Positions 8,515 through 16,320 of a stretch of 33,332 nt of DNA are shown here, in pieces (position 1 is the stretch's first letter; every line of letters starts with the position of its first letter). The stretch is taken from contig DDIL01000193.1 in NCBI GenBank assembly GCA_002338515.1, positions 3,854 to 37,185 on the forward strand. The letters are read 5' to 3'. The DNA comes from Glaciecola sp. UBA1851. GTDB lineage: Bacteria > Pseudomonadota > Gammaproteobacteria > Enterobacterales > Alteromonadaceae. The notes beneath the pieces are model-generated. The model made no database searches. It saw only the letters and a program-made list of their open reading frames with translations, and was not told where the DNA came from. The translations under genes and the position numbers were made by a program.

Positions 8515-8645
8515 TTCAAATCCTTTGGACTTGGCTGTCGTTCCACAACAGAAAACAAGACTAAACACCTAACGTTCGACTTCAAGCTATTGGAATAGAT
8601 AACATTCTGAATATAAGTGTTTTTCTGTAAGCGTTCTTATACTAA

Positions 8646-8663
8646 CCTGTACCATAGTACAGG
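8646..8663. promoter_or_regulatory. LexA-box-like palindrome between divergent genes
   Basis: CCTGTAC-CATA-GTACAGG is a perfect palindrome with 7-bp arms and contains CTGT-N8-ACAG (8647-8662), the core of the gammaproteobacterial SOS box. It lies about 130 nt before the nuclease start and 70 nt before the ABM gene. On the minus strand a TATAAG hexamer (8641-8636) could be the nuclease -10, with the palindrome in the spacer, where a repressor would block it. The centre is less AT-alternating than a strong LexA site, so another dimeric repressor is possible. Confidence 0.45.
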
Positions 8664-8733
8664 AACAATACTATATCGATAAGATGTGACAATTTTTTGA
8701 CGTTTTATTGAAGATATTGAGGAGGTTTTTACT

Positions 8734-9054
8734 TTGAATGTTATTAGCGAACTATTTTCGCCCCCTTATTATGCTGTAATATTTACTTCTATAAAAAATG
8801 AAGATACTCATGGTTACATGGAAATGGCAGTTAAAATGGAACAGCTAGCGAGATCGCAAGAAGGCTATTTAGGCATGGATTCGGCACGCGAAAAAACGGG
8901 TATTACCGTATCTTACTGGTCAAATTTAAATGCGATAAAAAGATGGAAAACTAACGCTGAACACTTAATTGCGCAAAGCAAAGGAAAACACTTTTGGTAC
9001 GAGTCCTACAGTGTTCGTATTGCAAAAGTAGAGCGGGAGTATCATCATTTTTAA
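8734..9054 (+). CDS. Antibiotic biosynthesis monooxygenase (ABM) domain protein
   Basis: A 106-residue protein of the ABM/ferredoxin-like dimeric fold. The pattern YYAVIFTSIKN, then QEGYLGMDSARE, then SYWSNLNAIKRWK and a terminal Y-x-V-x-I strand, fits the YqjZ-like branch. Members are small monooxygenases or isomerases and many are of unknown substrate, so the name should not be read as antibiotic synthesis. Start is TTG at 8734: AGGAGGT (8720-8726) is a near-perfect Shine-Dalgarno 7 nt before it, and no ATG lies nearby in frame. It diverges from the nuclease gene and is monocistronic as far as seen. Confidence 0.82.
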   Translation: MNVISELFSPPYYAVIFTSIKNEDTHGYMEMAVKMEQLARSQEGYLGMDSAREKTGITVSYWSNLNAIKRWKTNAEHLIAQSKGKHFWYESYSVRIAKVEREYHHF

Positions 9055-9328
9055 TGGTCTATTGCAATTTATTAATGTTAATTATAGCGATTAGACGAAT
9101 AGTACTATCCTGTATTATTATGCAAAGCCTAGGCAAATTAAAATAGGAGTAGGTTCATAGAACAATAACACTTGTGTCAAAATTTCGACAATGCATAAAT
9201 ATTAACCTGTTGTTTTTAAATAACTTTAATTACAAAAAATAGATGTAAAAAAAGTGTTGCCAGTCATCTGATTCTGTGGAATAGTCTTACTCGAAGGAAA
9301 TGATCACTTACTAAAGAGAATTGATTCT

Positions 9329-9808
9329 ATGAAAAAAACCCTTAACACACTTGCCACCGTTGTTGCCGTTGTTGGAGCTTTATCATTATCGGCTACTGCC
9401 CAAGCGCAATCTGAAACCAAAGTAAATCCATGGAAACAATGTGGTATTGGCGCAATGATTTTTGATGATAACCCAACTGTTGCTGCAATTTCTAACATCA
9501 TTTGGGATTTAGGAACCACGGCTGTTACTTCTGCTTCTGCTTCTGAAGATTCATGTGAAGGCGCGAAAGTTGTTGCGGCACAATTTATTACTGAAACATA
9601 CGCGTCAATTGAACACGACCTTGTAAAAGGTAAAGGCGACCATTTATCTGCTATGTTGAACATCATGTCATGTTCAGATGATTCTGCTCAAACTATTCGT
9701 ACTGAGTTAGCAGTAAATCTTGCAAACGATGACTTTGCTAATGCTTCTACAGAAGCTAAAGCAGAATCTTTATATAACATTACTGAAGCAGCTTGTTCAA
9801 AAAGCTAA
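9329..9808 (+). CDS. DUF3015 family exported protein
   Basis: A 159-residue protein with a clear Sec signal peptide (1-26, cleavage after AQA). The mature part holds NPWKQCGIGAMIFDD, SNIIWDLGTTAVTSA and SCEGAK, which is the DUF3015 pattern. Four cysteines (38, 76, 115, 156) could make two disulphides, consistent with a periplasmic location. No function is established for this family. It lies upstream of the DUF4105 gene on the same strand, with a terminator-like hairpin between, so the two may be read together only by leak-through. Confidence 0.88.
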   Translation: MKKTLNTLATVVAVVGALSLSATAQAQSETKVNPWKQCGIGAMIFDDNPTVAAISNIIWDLGTTAVTSASASEDSCEGAKVVAAQFITETYASIEHDLVKGKGDHLSAMLNIMSCSDDSAQTIRTELAVNLANDDFANASTEAKAESLYNITEAACSKS

Positions 9809-9837
9809 TTTAATTTTCGTTTCCTTCTGTAATTTAC

Positions 9838-9864
9838 AAGGCCGCTTTTAATGCGGCCTTTTAG
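9838..9864 (+). terminator. Rho-independent terminator after the DUF3015 gene
   Basis: AAGGCCGC (9838-9845) pairs perfectly with GCGGCCTT (9853-9860) across a 7-nt loop, followed by a short T-rich tail. It is 30 nt after the stop codon. Confidence 0.85.
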
Positions 9865-9887
9865 TTTAAAGTGATTACTAATCTGCT

Positions 9888-11747
9888 ATGTCAAATTTCT
9901 TAAGTTTATTGATTGCAATCTTTCTAGTTATTGCAGCTAGCAAAAGCTTTGCACACAATAATACAGGTACCCAACAAGATGAAAAAATAGAAAACCTAGC
10001 GCAAAGTAGGCAATGGCAGAAATTGCTGCATCTAGCAAATGGCGAACCCGAAATTGAGTCTACAGCTTTCTTCCTTTCTGACACCTCAAAGGCAAATTTT
10101 GCATTAACTGAATTAAAATACACAATAGCTAAAGTTACAGAAAATCCCATCCTTGAAAATGGTTTTAGTTTTAAATGTAATTACCCCGCCCGTACTCTGT
10201 TTTTAGCAAAACATGGGATTATAGATGAATTTGGTTTAAGTGAATGCCCACAACTAATTGAATGGATTGGCGCGGAAACTTTTGATATTTCAATTATTTA
10301 TGCAGATGGTTACTTAGGCAATCCCGCATCATTTTATGGCCACCTTATTCTCAAGTTTGAAACCAACGATTTAACCGGCGATTTGTTTACAAACAGCTTG
10401 AATTTCGGCGCAACCGTTCCTGATCAAGAGAACCCAGTGGTATATATTATTAAAGGGTTATTTGGCGGCTACAAAGCAGAGTATTCTTCCAACTATTTCT
10501 ATCGACATAATTTAAACTATACCGAAGTTGAAATGCGTGACTTGTGGAAATATCGCCTGCAGTTAGGACAATACCAAAAAGAATTACTGGCAGCTCATGC
10601 ATGGGAATTAATGCGAACTCAATATACATACTTTTTTACTTCAAGAAACTGCGCCTATCACTTGGCTAAAGCAATCGAAATCATCACACCTGAGGACATA
10701 TTATCTTCAAAACATCCGTTTGTATTACCAATAGATGTCTTTAAAAGTATGGAAAAGATGGATAACAATGGCATGAGGTTAGTTGCAGAGCCAGAGTATA
10801 TACCATCACGACAGAGTAAATTCAGACACAGCTTTAACCAGCTTAGTTCCGCACAGCAACAAAGTATGAAAGGATTTTTTGCGTCATCTAAATCGCTAAA
10901 AGACATGCAATTAAATAAGGATCCTGAACTATTAGATGTAATGTATGACTACGCTGAATTTGCACTAACACAAGCTAAAAGTGATGAAGAACTGAAGTTG
11001 TCAATACAAAAAAAGAAAAGAGATATTCAACTGACACGTATTGCTCTTCCAGCGAATACTGAGATATCAAAAGTGAGTAAACCTGAAATAGATCCAGATA
11101 TTGGACACAAACCCTCACTAATCCGATTTTCGCTTGGAAAGTTTGACGATACAGAATTTGTAGATTTAACTATTCGTCCAGCGTTTTACGATTTACTTTC
11201 TTCGGGAGGGTCGCTTCTACCTAATTCAGCTTTAACCATGGGAGAAGTCGGTGTTAGAGCTACCACTCATTCCGTTGAATTATCGCGAATTGAATTACTT
11301 AAAATAGAAACCTTTCCAACGGGCGCAAGTGGTCTACAATTTGATGAAGGCTTGGCTTGGAATTTAAAAGTGGGTGGAGAGCGCAATTATTTAGACGGTC
11401 TTTCAAATAGTTTTGAATGGTATGCACAAGGCGGCGCTGGATACGCCTATGAAGTATTAAATACTGCTACAGCTTACTTCACGCTTAATGGCCGGATTAG
11501 CAGTCCTAATGAACTTGATTCAAACGTATTTATTATGCCTTCTATTGGTTTATTGGGATCGCTTTTTGAACAAAAAACTCATTGTGAATTAAGCTATATT
11601 TATGATGTAAACCTTCATAATGAAAGGTCTAGAAGGAAAATACAATGCGGCGCATCTTTTTTACAAAGTGAAACCAAAGACATAAGAGTTAGCTTGAGTT
11701 CACATTTCGAAACTCAAGCGTTAGTCGGATTTAGTTGGTATTGGTAA
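9888..11747 (+). CDS. DUF4105 (Lnb N-terminal) protein with a beta-rich C-terminal half
   Basis: A 619-residue exported protein with a Sec signal peptide (1-22, cut after SFA). Residues about 130-310 are the DUF4105/Lnb N-terminal domain: GYLGNPASFYGHLILKF with His152, TNSLNFGA, GLFGGYKAEYS and SRNCAYHL with Cys255. The His-then-Cys order recalls permuted NlpC/P60-like enzymes; that catalytic link is my inference. The C-terminal 230 residues have alternating, aromatic-rich strands and end in FSWYW, an outer-membrane barrel-like terminus. The start is weakly supported by the upstream sequence but fixed by the signal peptide. It converges on the small accessory gene with a 19-nt gap. Confidence 0.83.
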   Translation: MSNFLSLLIAIFLVIAASKSFAHNNTGTQQDEKIENLAQSRQWQKLLHLANGEPEIESTAFFLSDTSKANFALTELKYTIAKVTENPILENGFSFKCNYPARTLFLAKHGIIDEFGLSECPQLIEWIGAETFDISIIYADGYLGNPASFYGHLILKFETNDLTGDLFTNSLNFGATVPDQENPVVYIIKGLFGGYKAEYSSNYFYRHNLNYTEVEMRDLWKYRLQLGQYQKELLAAHAWELMRTQYTYFFTSRNCAYHLAKAIEIITPEDILSSKHPFVLPIDVFKSMEKMDNNGMRLVAEPEYIPSRQSKFRHSFNQLSSAQQQSMKGFFASSKSLKDMQLNKDPELLDVMYDYAEFALTQAKSDEELKLSIQKKKRDIQLTRIALPANTEISKVSKPEIDPDIGHKPSLIRFSLGKFDDTEFVDLTIRPAFYDLLSSGGSLLPNSALTMGEVGVRATTHSVELSRIELLKIETFPTGASGLQFDEGLAWNLKVGGERNYLDGLSNSFEWYAQGGAGYAYEVLNTATAYFTLNGRISSPNELDSNVFIMPSIGLLGSLFEQKTHCELSYIYDVNLHNERSRRKIQCGASFLQSETKDIRVSLSSHFETQALVGFSWYW

Positions 11748-11766
11748 TAAAATACTATACAAATTA

Positions 11767-12201
11767 CTACTGTACGCGACTAGGCCTATTTCTTATTGAA
11801 GGATCGCAAGGAATATCGCAATCAAGTTCTTTATCGTAAACATAAACAATTACTTCGGCAAACAACTCATGTTCGTTGGTATCATGAATTATTAATTTTT
11901 GATTATCTATTTTGTCATCACCTTTATCGCTAAACGAAAAAGACAAGTCATTTTCTATCGTGCCTCGCATTCCCCCGCCGGTAATGATAAACCTGCCCCT
12001 TAACGTCCTATCTAACTGCACGATAATATTTGATTTTTCGGTAATTTCGTAAACATCTCTGTCGGCCATATTATGAACGGCTCCTATTTCAGAATAAGAG
12101 TAATAATATTGGTGCTCGTTTACTTTTATTTTTCGATAATGCCCTCTATTCGCTATGGCTGATTCTGTCGTGATATTAAGCTTTAGGTTGATTATGTCCA
12201 T
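11767..12201 (-). CDS. Small protein A with PCDPSIRNRP tail (TIR-associated)
   Basis: A 144-residue protein of no family I recognise, paralogous to the product at 12553-13038. Shared segments are the central LDRTLRGRFIITGGG (63-77) and the C-terminal VYVYD...IPCDPSIRNRPSRVQ (119-144). There is no signal peptide or membrane segment; alternating hydrophobic residues suggest an all-beta fold. Two cysteines (128, 132) are near the tail. AAAGGA stands 8 nt before the ATG. It is on the TIR gene's strand but separated from its paralogue by 351 nt, so it may have its own promoter. A loose likeness in layout to PixA/AidA inclusion-body proteins is possible but weak. Confidence 0.7.
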   Translation of the reverse strand: MDIINLKLNITTESAIANRGHYRKIKVNEHQYYYSYSEIGAVHNMADRDVYEITEKSNIIVQLDRTLRGRFIITGGGMRGTIENDLSFSFSDKGDDKIDNQKLIIHDTNEHELFAEVIVYVYDKELDCDIPCDPSIRNRPSRVQ

Positions 12202-12552
12202 ACTTCTATTCCTTTATTAGAAAGATATGGCCTTCGTCGCCTTATCTATACTTTATAATTATTATTATGTTCCATAGCAATATAACAGCTTATTAAGAAA
12301 ATGTATGTTAACTAAAAAAAGTTAATACTGTGAGTTGTACAATCCCACCGTTTCTATTCAATTTGTAATATTTAGTTGGAGGCTTGATTATATAGTTTAC
12401 CTTTATAAGCTGGCAGAAAATAAAGATAAAACATAATTGATATTATTAAAAAATAGAGCACTTAAGAAACGCTAACGACCCAATTCATACACATAAATAC
12501 TTGTAAAACATATAAATAAATTAGCGTTCACTTAAACATTAAGTAGAGTAAA
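12202..12552. other. AT-rich gap between the two small paralogues
   Basis: 351 nt with no supported gene or pseudogene remnant. It contains an imperfect inverted repeat: AACGCTAA (12468-12475) and TTAGCGTT (12521-12528), extendable outward to TTAAG (12462-12466) and CTTAA (12531-12535), around a 45-nt AT-rich centre. No T-run follows on the minus strand. The region probably holds the promoter for the 144-residue gene. Confidence 0.5.
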
Positions 12553-13038
12553 TTATTGCACCTTTGATGGTCTATTCCTGATAGATGGGTCACAAGGAAT
12601 GTGAGCGTTGTTATCATGATCGTAAACATATATGACGTAATCTGAATTTAAATCATGACTATTGGCATCATTCAGTATAATCGCCTCCGCCCACCTTATA
12701 CCTGACTCAGACTCAAAAGTTGTAGATTGAACATAAGTAAAAGACACATCTAATGAATCATATTGAGGGACTGCAGTTGGATTTTTACCAAAAACTCCTC
12801 CTCCTGTTATAATAAACTGACTACGTGAGTTTCTGTCAATTTCTATTTTGATATGAGATGCTTGTAGATTAGTTTCTTCGTCAATAGAACCATCGTTTTC
12901 TGCAGTATTTCCACCTGTAAATTTGAAACCATATGTTTCACCATTGCTGGCTACTACATTTGTAAAGCCAGTATCGGGAGGTTGATGCCCCGGTGCAACA
13001 AATAATGTAATTACCAAATCAATTTTTTCATCAGACAT
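12553..13038 (-). CDS. Small protein B with PCDPSIRNRP tail (TIR-associated)
   Basis: A 161-residue paralogue of the product at 11767-12201. It opens with a strand-like KIDLVITLFVA, has EIDRNSRSQFIITGGG (66-81) in the middle and ends with VIYVYD and HIPCDPSIRNRPSKVQ (146-161); the last 15 residues differ from the paralogue at one position. There is no signal peptide or membrane segment. A glycine-rich N-terminal region and beta-pattern suggest a small sandwich fold. AAGGA precedes the ATG and only 16 nt separate it from the TIR gene stop, so the two are almost certainly one operon. Function unknown; a TIR partner, sensor or regulator are all open. Confidence 0.75.
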   Translation of the reverse strand: MSDEKIDLVITLFVAPGHQPPDTGFTNVVASNGETYGFKFTGGNTAENDGSIDEETNLQASHIKIEIDRNSRSQFIITGGGVFGKNPTAVPQYDSLDVSFTYVQSTTFESESGIRWAEAIILNDANSHDLNSDYVIYVYDHDNNAHIPCDPSIRNRPSKVQ

Positions 13039-13054
13039 TTGTTTTTCCTTATTT

Positions 13055-15094
13055 TCAGTTAAAAGTATATCCTGCCTTATCTAGTCGTTCTTTTACTTCT
13101 ACTGCTTCTTGGTTTTTATTAAGTAAAACCAAAATCCTATAAATATTGGGCAAATACAAAAATGGTACACTTTCTATTGACTCAATATTAAAGAGACTTA
13201 ACGCCCTTTCCCATAATTCAATAGCTAACTGCGTTTTTTCAGTTAAATCTAGAATTTGACCACGTAAAATTAACAAACCACTTTTGGTAATTAATGCATC
13301 ATCGCCAATCCGCGACAAATCTATTTCCAATAATAATTGCTCCGTAATATCTAGACTATCTGATGCTAACGATAAATTGTTTTGAGAAAAGTAGTAGTTG
13401 GCTTTTTCAAGATGCATGTATGCAAGAAAATGTCTCATCCTAGTATTTAATGGGTTTTTCTCGAATGATTGCTCCAACAAAGTAATGGCTTGTTCTAACA
13501 CACTTAAGTCTTGTTTTCCGTTGTAAACAAACGTCTTCCAAAGCGTATCCCCTAAATCTACCGTCCAAAAAATATTCTCTGGATCCCTATCGTGCAATTG
13601 TTTTGAGAGGTTGTATGCTTTGAGTATGATGGCTTGCGATTCATCAACTTTGCCAATATCAAATTTTGCTGCTGAAGAGTGTTTTAATGCATCTAGTTGT
13701 ATTTCTTGCCATTCAATATTATTAGGCTCATCTTGTCTGTTTAACTCAATAAGCGATAGTTGTTCGTCAAAATAACTTTCAGCGAGTTCATATTGCCCTT
13801 GAGCCATAACTAAACTACCTAGCCATGATGATGCATTAGCAAGTTCATATCTAAGCTCCACATTATTTGGGTCTGATTTTAACCACTTTGCATACAGCGT
13901 TTTCACTTCTTTCATGGCCGACTCAGCGCGCTCGTAGTTACCCCTTGTTTTATCTAAAACAGCTAAGTTTTGATAGCCATATGCGCTTTCAAGTTGATAG
14001 TCAAAATTGTCTGGCTCAGACTTCGCAAGCAAAATTGTACTATCTCTGTAATTCGTTAACCATAATTCAGCATCGTCTAGTCTACCTTGTTGCCATGCAA
14101 CGTATCCAAGCCAATACTCAGCTTGCGATAAGTCAAACAACCGTGCGGTATTCTCATTAGATCTTGAATAAATTGCTGATGTTCTTACATGCGCCTCTTT
14201 GAACGCTTCCATTGCTTGATCGTAGTCACCCAAGTCGAGTTTGACTTCGCCAATTTTCGTAAGCGATCTTGCTTGCTCTTCAAGTGCTCTGTCAGATAAG
14301 TCTCGTGGATCTAAACTTGCAAAGTATTCTGTGGCCTTAGTATCAACCGACTCCATCAAGTCAAGTCTGCCTACCGTCTCAAGCTTTTCGCGTAAATCAC
14401 CTAGCATAAAACCGACAATATCTTCAGCTTGCTCTTGTCTGCGTTCCGCGTCGTTTTGAGCTAAAATAGCATTAGCTGCTAAAAATGTGGTGAATGCCAT
14501 GCCAGCCAATGAAGCTAATGCAATTCTTGATATTCTTTTAAATCGGCGCTGCGCTTCTCGTTGTGCCAGTTGATCGTAACCAACACCCAACATACCCGCA
14601 ATTAAACGAATGACAGCACGTTCTTTTCCATCACCTTGAATGCGTGAGTCGGCTGCGAGTGGTTCAACTTCTTTGGTAGAGCCTGGTAAAGGTGCTAATA
14701 AAGCTGGCGGAAAACAAGCATCTCTTGGATCGCGACTTTCAGGCGTGCCTGAAACAATAAAACAATAAATGTTATCAGCTCTTCCTAAGCGCCTAAACGT
14801 TTCTATTTCTTTATTTACCCATTCTGACTTGGCTGCTTTAGGTGAACAAAGCACAATAAGAGAGTTTGAGTTTTCTAAAGCTTTTTGTACAGTTTTACCT
14901 AAACTACCCGCACTGGGTAGCTCATCTCTATCTCGGAAAATATGGCCTATCTTTTTAGGGATTTTCCCAAATTCACCTTCTTGCCCAACTAATTTGGGCG
15001 GAGTGGTGTAGCTTTCTAATTTGCGCATAAGCCACTTAGCTACACCTTCATCGGCATGGCTATAACTAATAAAAGCGGCATATTTTGAAGGCAC
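13055..15094 (-). CDS. Membrane TIR domain protein with TPR repeats
   Basis: A 679-residue protein. A TIR domain fills about 4-180: AFISYSHADE (7-16), HIFRDRDELPSAGSLG (51-66), LIVLCSPKAAKSEWVNKEIETF (79-100) and the distal EPLAADSRIQGDGKERA. Glu96, in the W-x-x-x-E motif, is at the place of the catalytic glutamate of NAD-cleaving TIRs. A single membrane helix is near 189-212, followed by a coiled linker (about 215-260) and about nine TPR-like repeats (268-675). Proteobacterial TIR-TM-TPR and TIR-TM-WD40 proteins share this N-terminal module; their roles are poorly known. Start is GTG at 15094, with AAGGAG 5 nt before it. Topology would put the TIR domain in the cytosol or the TPRs in the periplasm, or the reverse. 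First gene of an operon with small protein B. Confidence 0.88.
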   Translation of the reverse strand: MPSKYAAFISYSHADEGVAKWLMRKLESYTTPPKLVGQEGEFGKIPKKIGHIFRDRDELPSAGSLGKTVQKALENSNSLIVLCSPKAAKSEWVNKEIETFRRLGRADNIYCFIVSGTPESRDPRDACFPPALLAPLPGSTKEVEPLAADSRIQGDGKERAVIRLIAGMLGVGYDQLAQREAQRRFKRISRIALASLAGMAFTTFLAANAILAQNDAERRQEQAEDIVGFMLGDLREKLETVGRLDLMESVDTKATEYFASLDPRDLSDRALEEQARSLTKIGEVKLDLGDYDQAMEAFKEAHVRTSAIYSRSNENTARLFDLSQAEYWLGYVAWQQGRLDDAELWLTNYRDSTILLAKSEPDNFDYQLESAYGYQNLAVLDKTRGNYERAESAMKEVKTLYAKWLKSDPNNVELRYELANASSWLGSLVMAQGQYELAESYFDEQLSLIELNRQDEPNNIEWQEIQLDALKHSSAAKFDIGKVDESQAIILKAYNLSKQLHDRDPENIFWTVDLGDTLWKTFVYNGKQDLSVLEQAITLLEQSFEKNPLNTRMRHFLAYMHLEKANYYFSQNNLSLASDSLDITEQLLLEIDLSRIGDDALITKSGLLILRGQILDLTEKTQLAIELWERALSLFNIESIESVPFLYLPNIYRILVLLNKNQEAVEVKERLDKAGYTFN

Positions 15095-15589
15095 AATTAC
15101 TCCTTGAGTTTAGCAAGTCAAAAAATCATATTTAATTATTCTACAGCGTTAGCTATTTGATATGTAAACATCACCAGTTAACACGGCTTACCGTAGAACG
15201 AATTTAATAGAAAAATGCGACAGCAACTTACAACAATACGCTTATAAATTACTGTCTATTTAACACCCTAAAGAAATGTATTATTCTCGTTATTATAATT
15301 ATGTAAGGGTTAATATATATGTTTGTATGACAATATTTTACACGGTATTAACCAGGCAATTACATCTTAGTACGAAAGCAAGTGAATAGACAACAAATTT
15401 AAAGTTACCAAATAGTCAGCTTATTTTGATTACTATTAAGGCCTGTTTTTAAATAGTTGTGTTTAAAACAATCAACATGTCTTTAAATAGTGGCGCATGG
15501 GTAAACTAGTATCATTATGTTCCGTATAAAACCAACGTGTGTATAATATTCTCGCCCTATGTTACTCGTTCTCAAAAAAAGGAGAAATA
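15095..15589. other. Intergenic region between the TIR operon and smrA
   Basis: About 495 nt, AT-rich, between two divergent genes. No supported gene is seen. It must hold promoters for both sides. For smrA, TATAAT at 15542-15547 is a good -10 with a poor -35. The near-repeat TTTAAATAGTTGTG / TTTAAATAGTGGCG lies at about 15450-15495. Nothing certain is visible for the TIR promoter. Confidence 0.5.
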
Positions 15590-16174
15590 ATGCAGTCTGA
15601 TAACTCCGAATATTCTTCATTTCTTGAACAAATGCAAGATGTTAAGCCCCTGAATGCGGAAAAAAGAGCAGTTGTTACCAAGCAGGAAAATTCGCTAAAA
15701 CAGCAACTAAAGCGGGAAGCTTTGCAGAAACAAATTGCGCTAGACGATAACGGTTTAAGTATTGAGCATGTTACGCCTATAGACCCTCACGATTTTTTAT
15801 CTTACAAACAAGATGGTGTGCAAGAGGGTGTTTTTAAAAACCTGCGTTTAGGGAAATACGATATTGATTCAAGGCTATCGTTACAAAGAATGAAATTTGA
15901 TGATGCTAGGTTGATACTGTTTGAAACAATTACCGATTGTCATAAACGAGGGATAAGAACTTTATTGGTAGACCATGGTTTAGGACTTAATTCAAAGCCT
16001 TTTCCGGGCTTTATGAAAAGTTACGTAAATCAGTGGCTGAAGGAGATTGAAGCAGTTATTGCTTTTCACACAGCGTTAAAACAACATGGCGGCCTTGCAA
16101 GTGTGTATGTTTTATTGAAAAAACATGCCAATCAAAAACAAATCAACAGAGAGCGCCATCAAAAAAGGCTTTAA
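15590..16174 (+). CDS. smrA: SmrA, Smr-domain DNA endonuclease
   Basis: A 194-residue protein resembling E. coli SmrA (YdaL). The N-terminus has the family's SFLEQMQDVKPL; the Smr domain covers about residues 95-180 with LSLQRMKFDDAR, TLLVDHGLG and the QHGG-x-A-x-x-VLLKK strand. Smr domains cut branched or nicked nucleic acid, and SmrA has been described as a DNA nicking enzyme. The canonical HGKG is HGLG here. The frame is open from a GTG at 15539, but AAGGAGA just before the ATG at 15590 fixes the start. It is convergent with purL. Confidence 0.9.
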   Translation: MQSDNSEYSSFLEQMQDVKPLNAEKRAVVTKQENSLKQQLKREALQKQIALDDNGLSIEHVTPIDPHDFLSYKQDGVQEGVFKNLRLGKYDIDSRLSLQRMKFDDARLILFETITDCHKRGIRTLLVDHGLGLNSKPFPGFMKSYVNQWLKEIEAVIAFHTALKQHGGLASVYVLLKKHANQKQINRERHQKRL

Positions 16175-16177
16175 AAG

Positions 16178-16203
16178 AAAAGGGACTGTTAGTCCCTTTT
16201 TTA
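16178..16203. terminator. Rho-independent terminator after smrA
   Basis: AAAAGGGACT (16178-16187) pairs with AGTCCCTTTT (16191-16200) across a 3-nt loop, followed by TT. A-rich and T-rich flanks on both sides allow action in both directions, so it may also end purL transcripts. Confidence 0.9.
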
Positions 16204-16320
16204 TTATCACTGACTTGCTCTATAAAACGTTAACACTTATTTTAAGGCTAGTCATACATACTATTGTTTCGTTCTAGCACAACTTCGTCAGTTAAAACTG
16301 AGAGTACTTAATTAGACTAA

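Noticed and set aside
9175..9190. Palindrome TGTCAAAATTTCGACA upstream of the DUF3015 gene
   Set aside because: Arms match 7 of 8 but it is about 140 nt from the start with no promoter near; too weak to call.
9304..9666. Antisense 120-residue open frame over the DUF3015 gene
   Set aside because: It overlaps a gene with a clear signal peptide and family motifs, and the antisense product shows no family or domain pattern.
12462..12535. Integron attC site
   Set aside because: The arms do not carry the GTTRRRY and RYYYAAC core boxes in the needed places, and no integrase is visible.
11767..15094. Assignment of the TIR locus to Thoeris or another named TIR defence system
   Set aside because: No ThsA-like, STING, cyclase, Argonaute or ATPase partner is present, and the TIR protein is membrane-anchored with TPRs.
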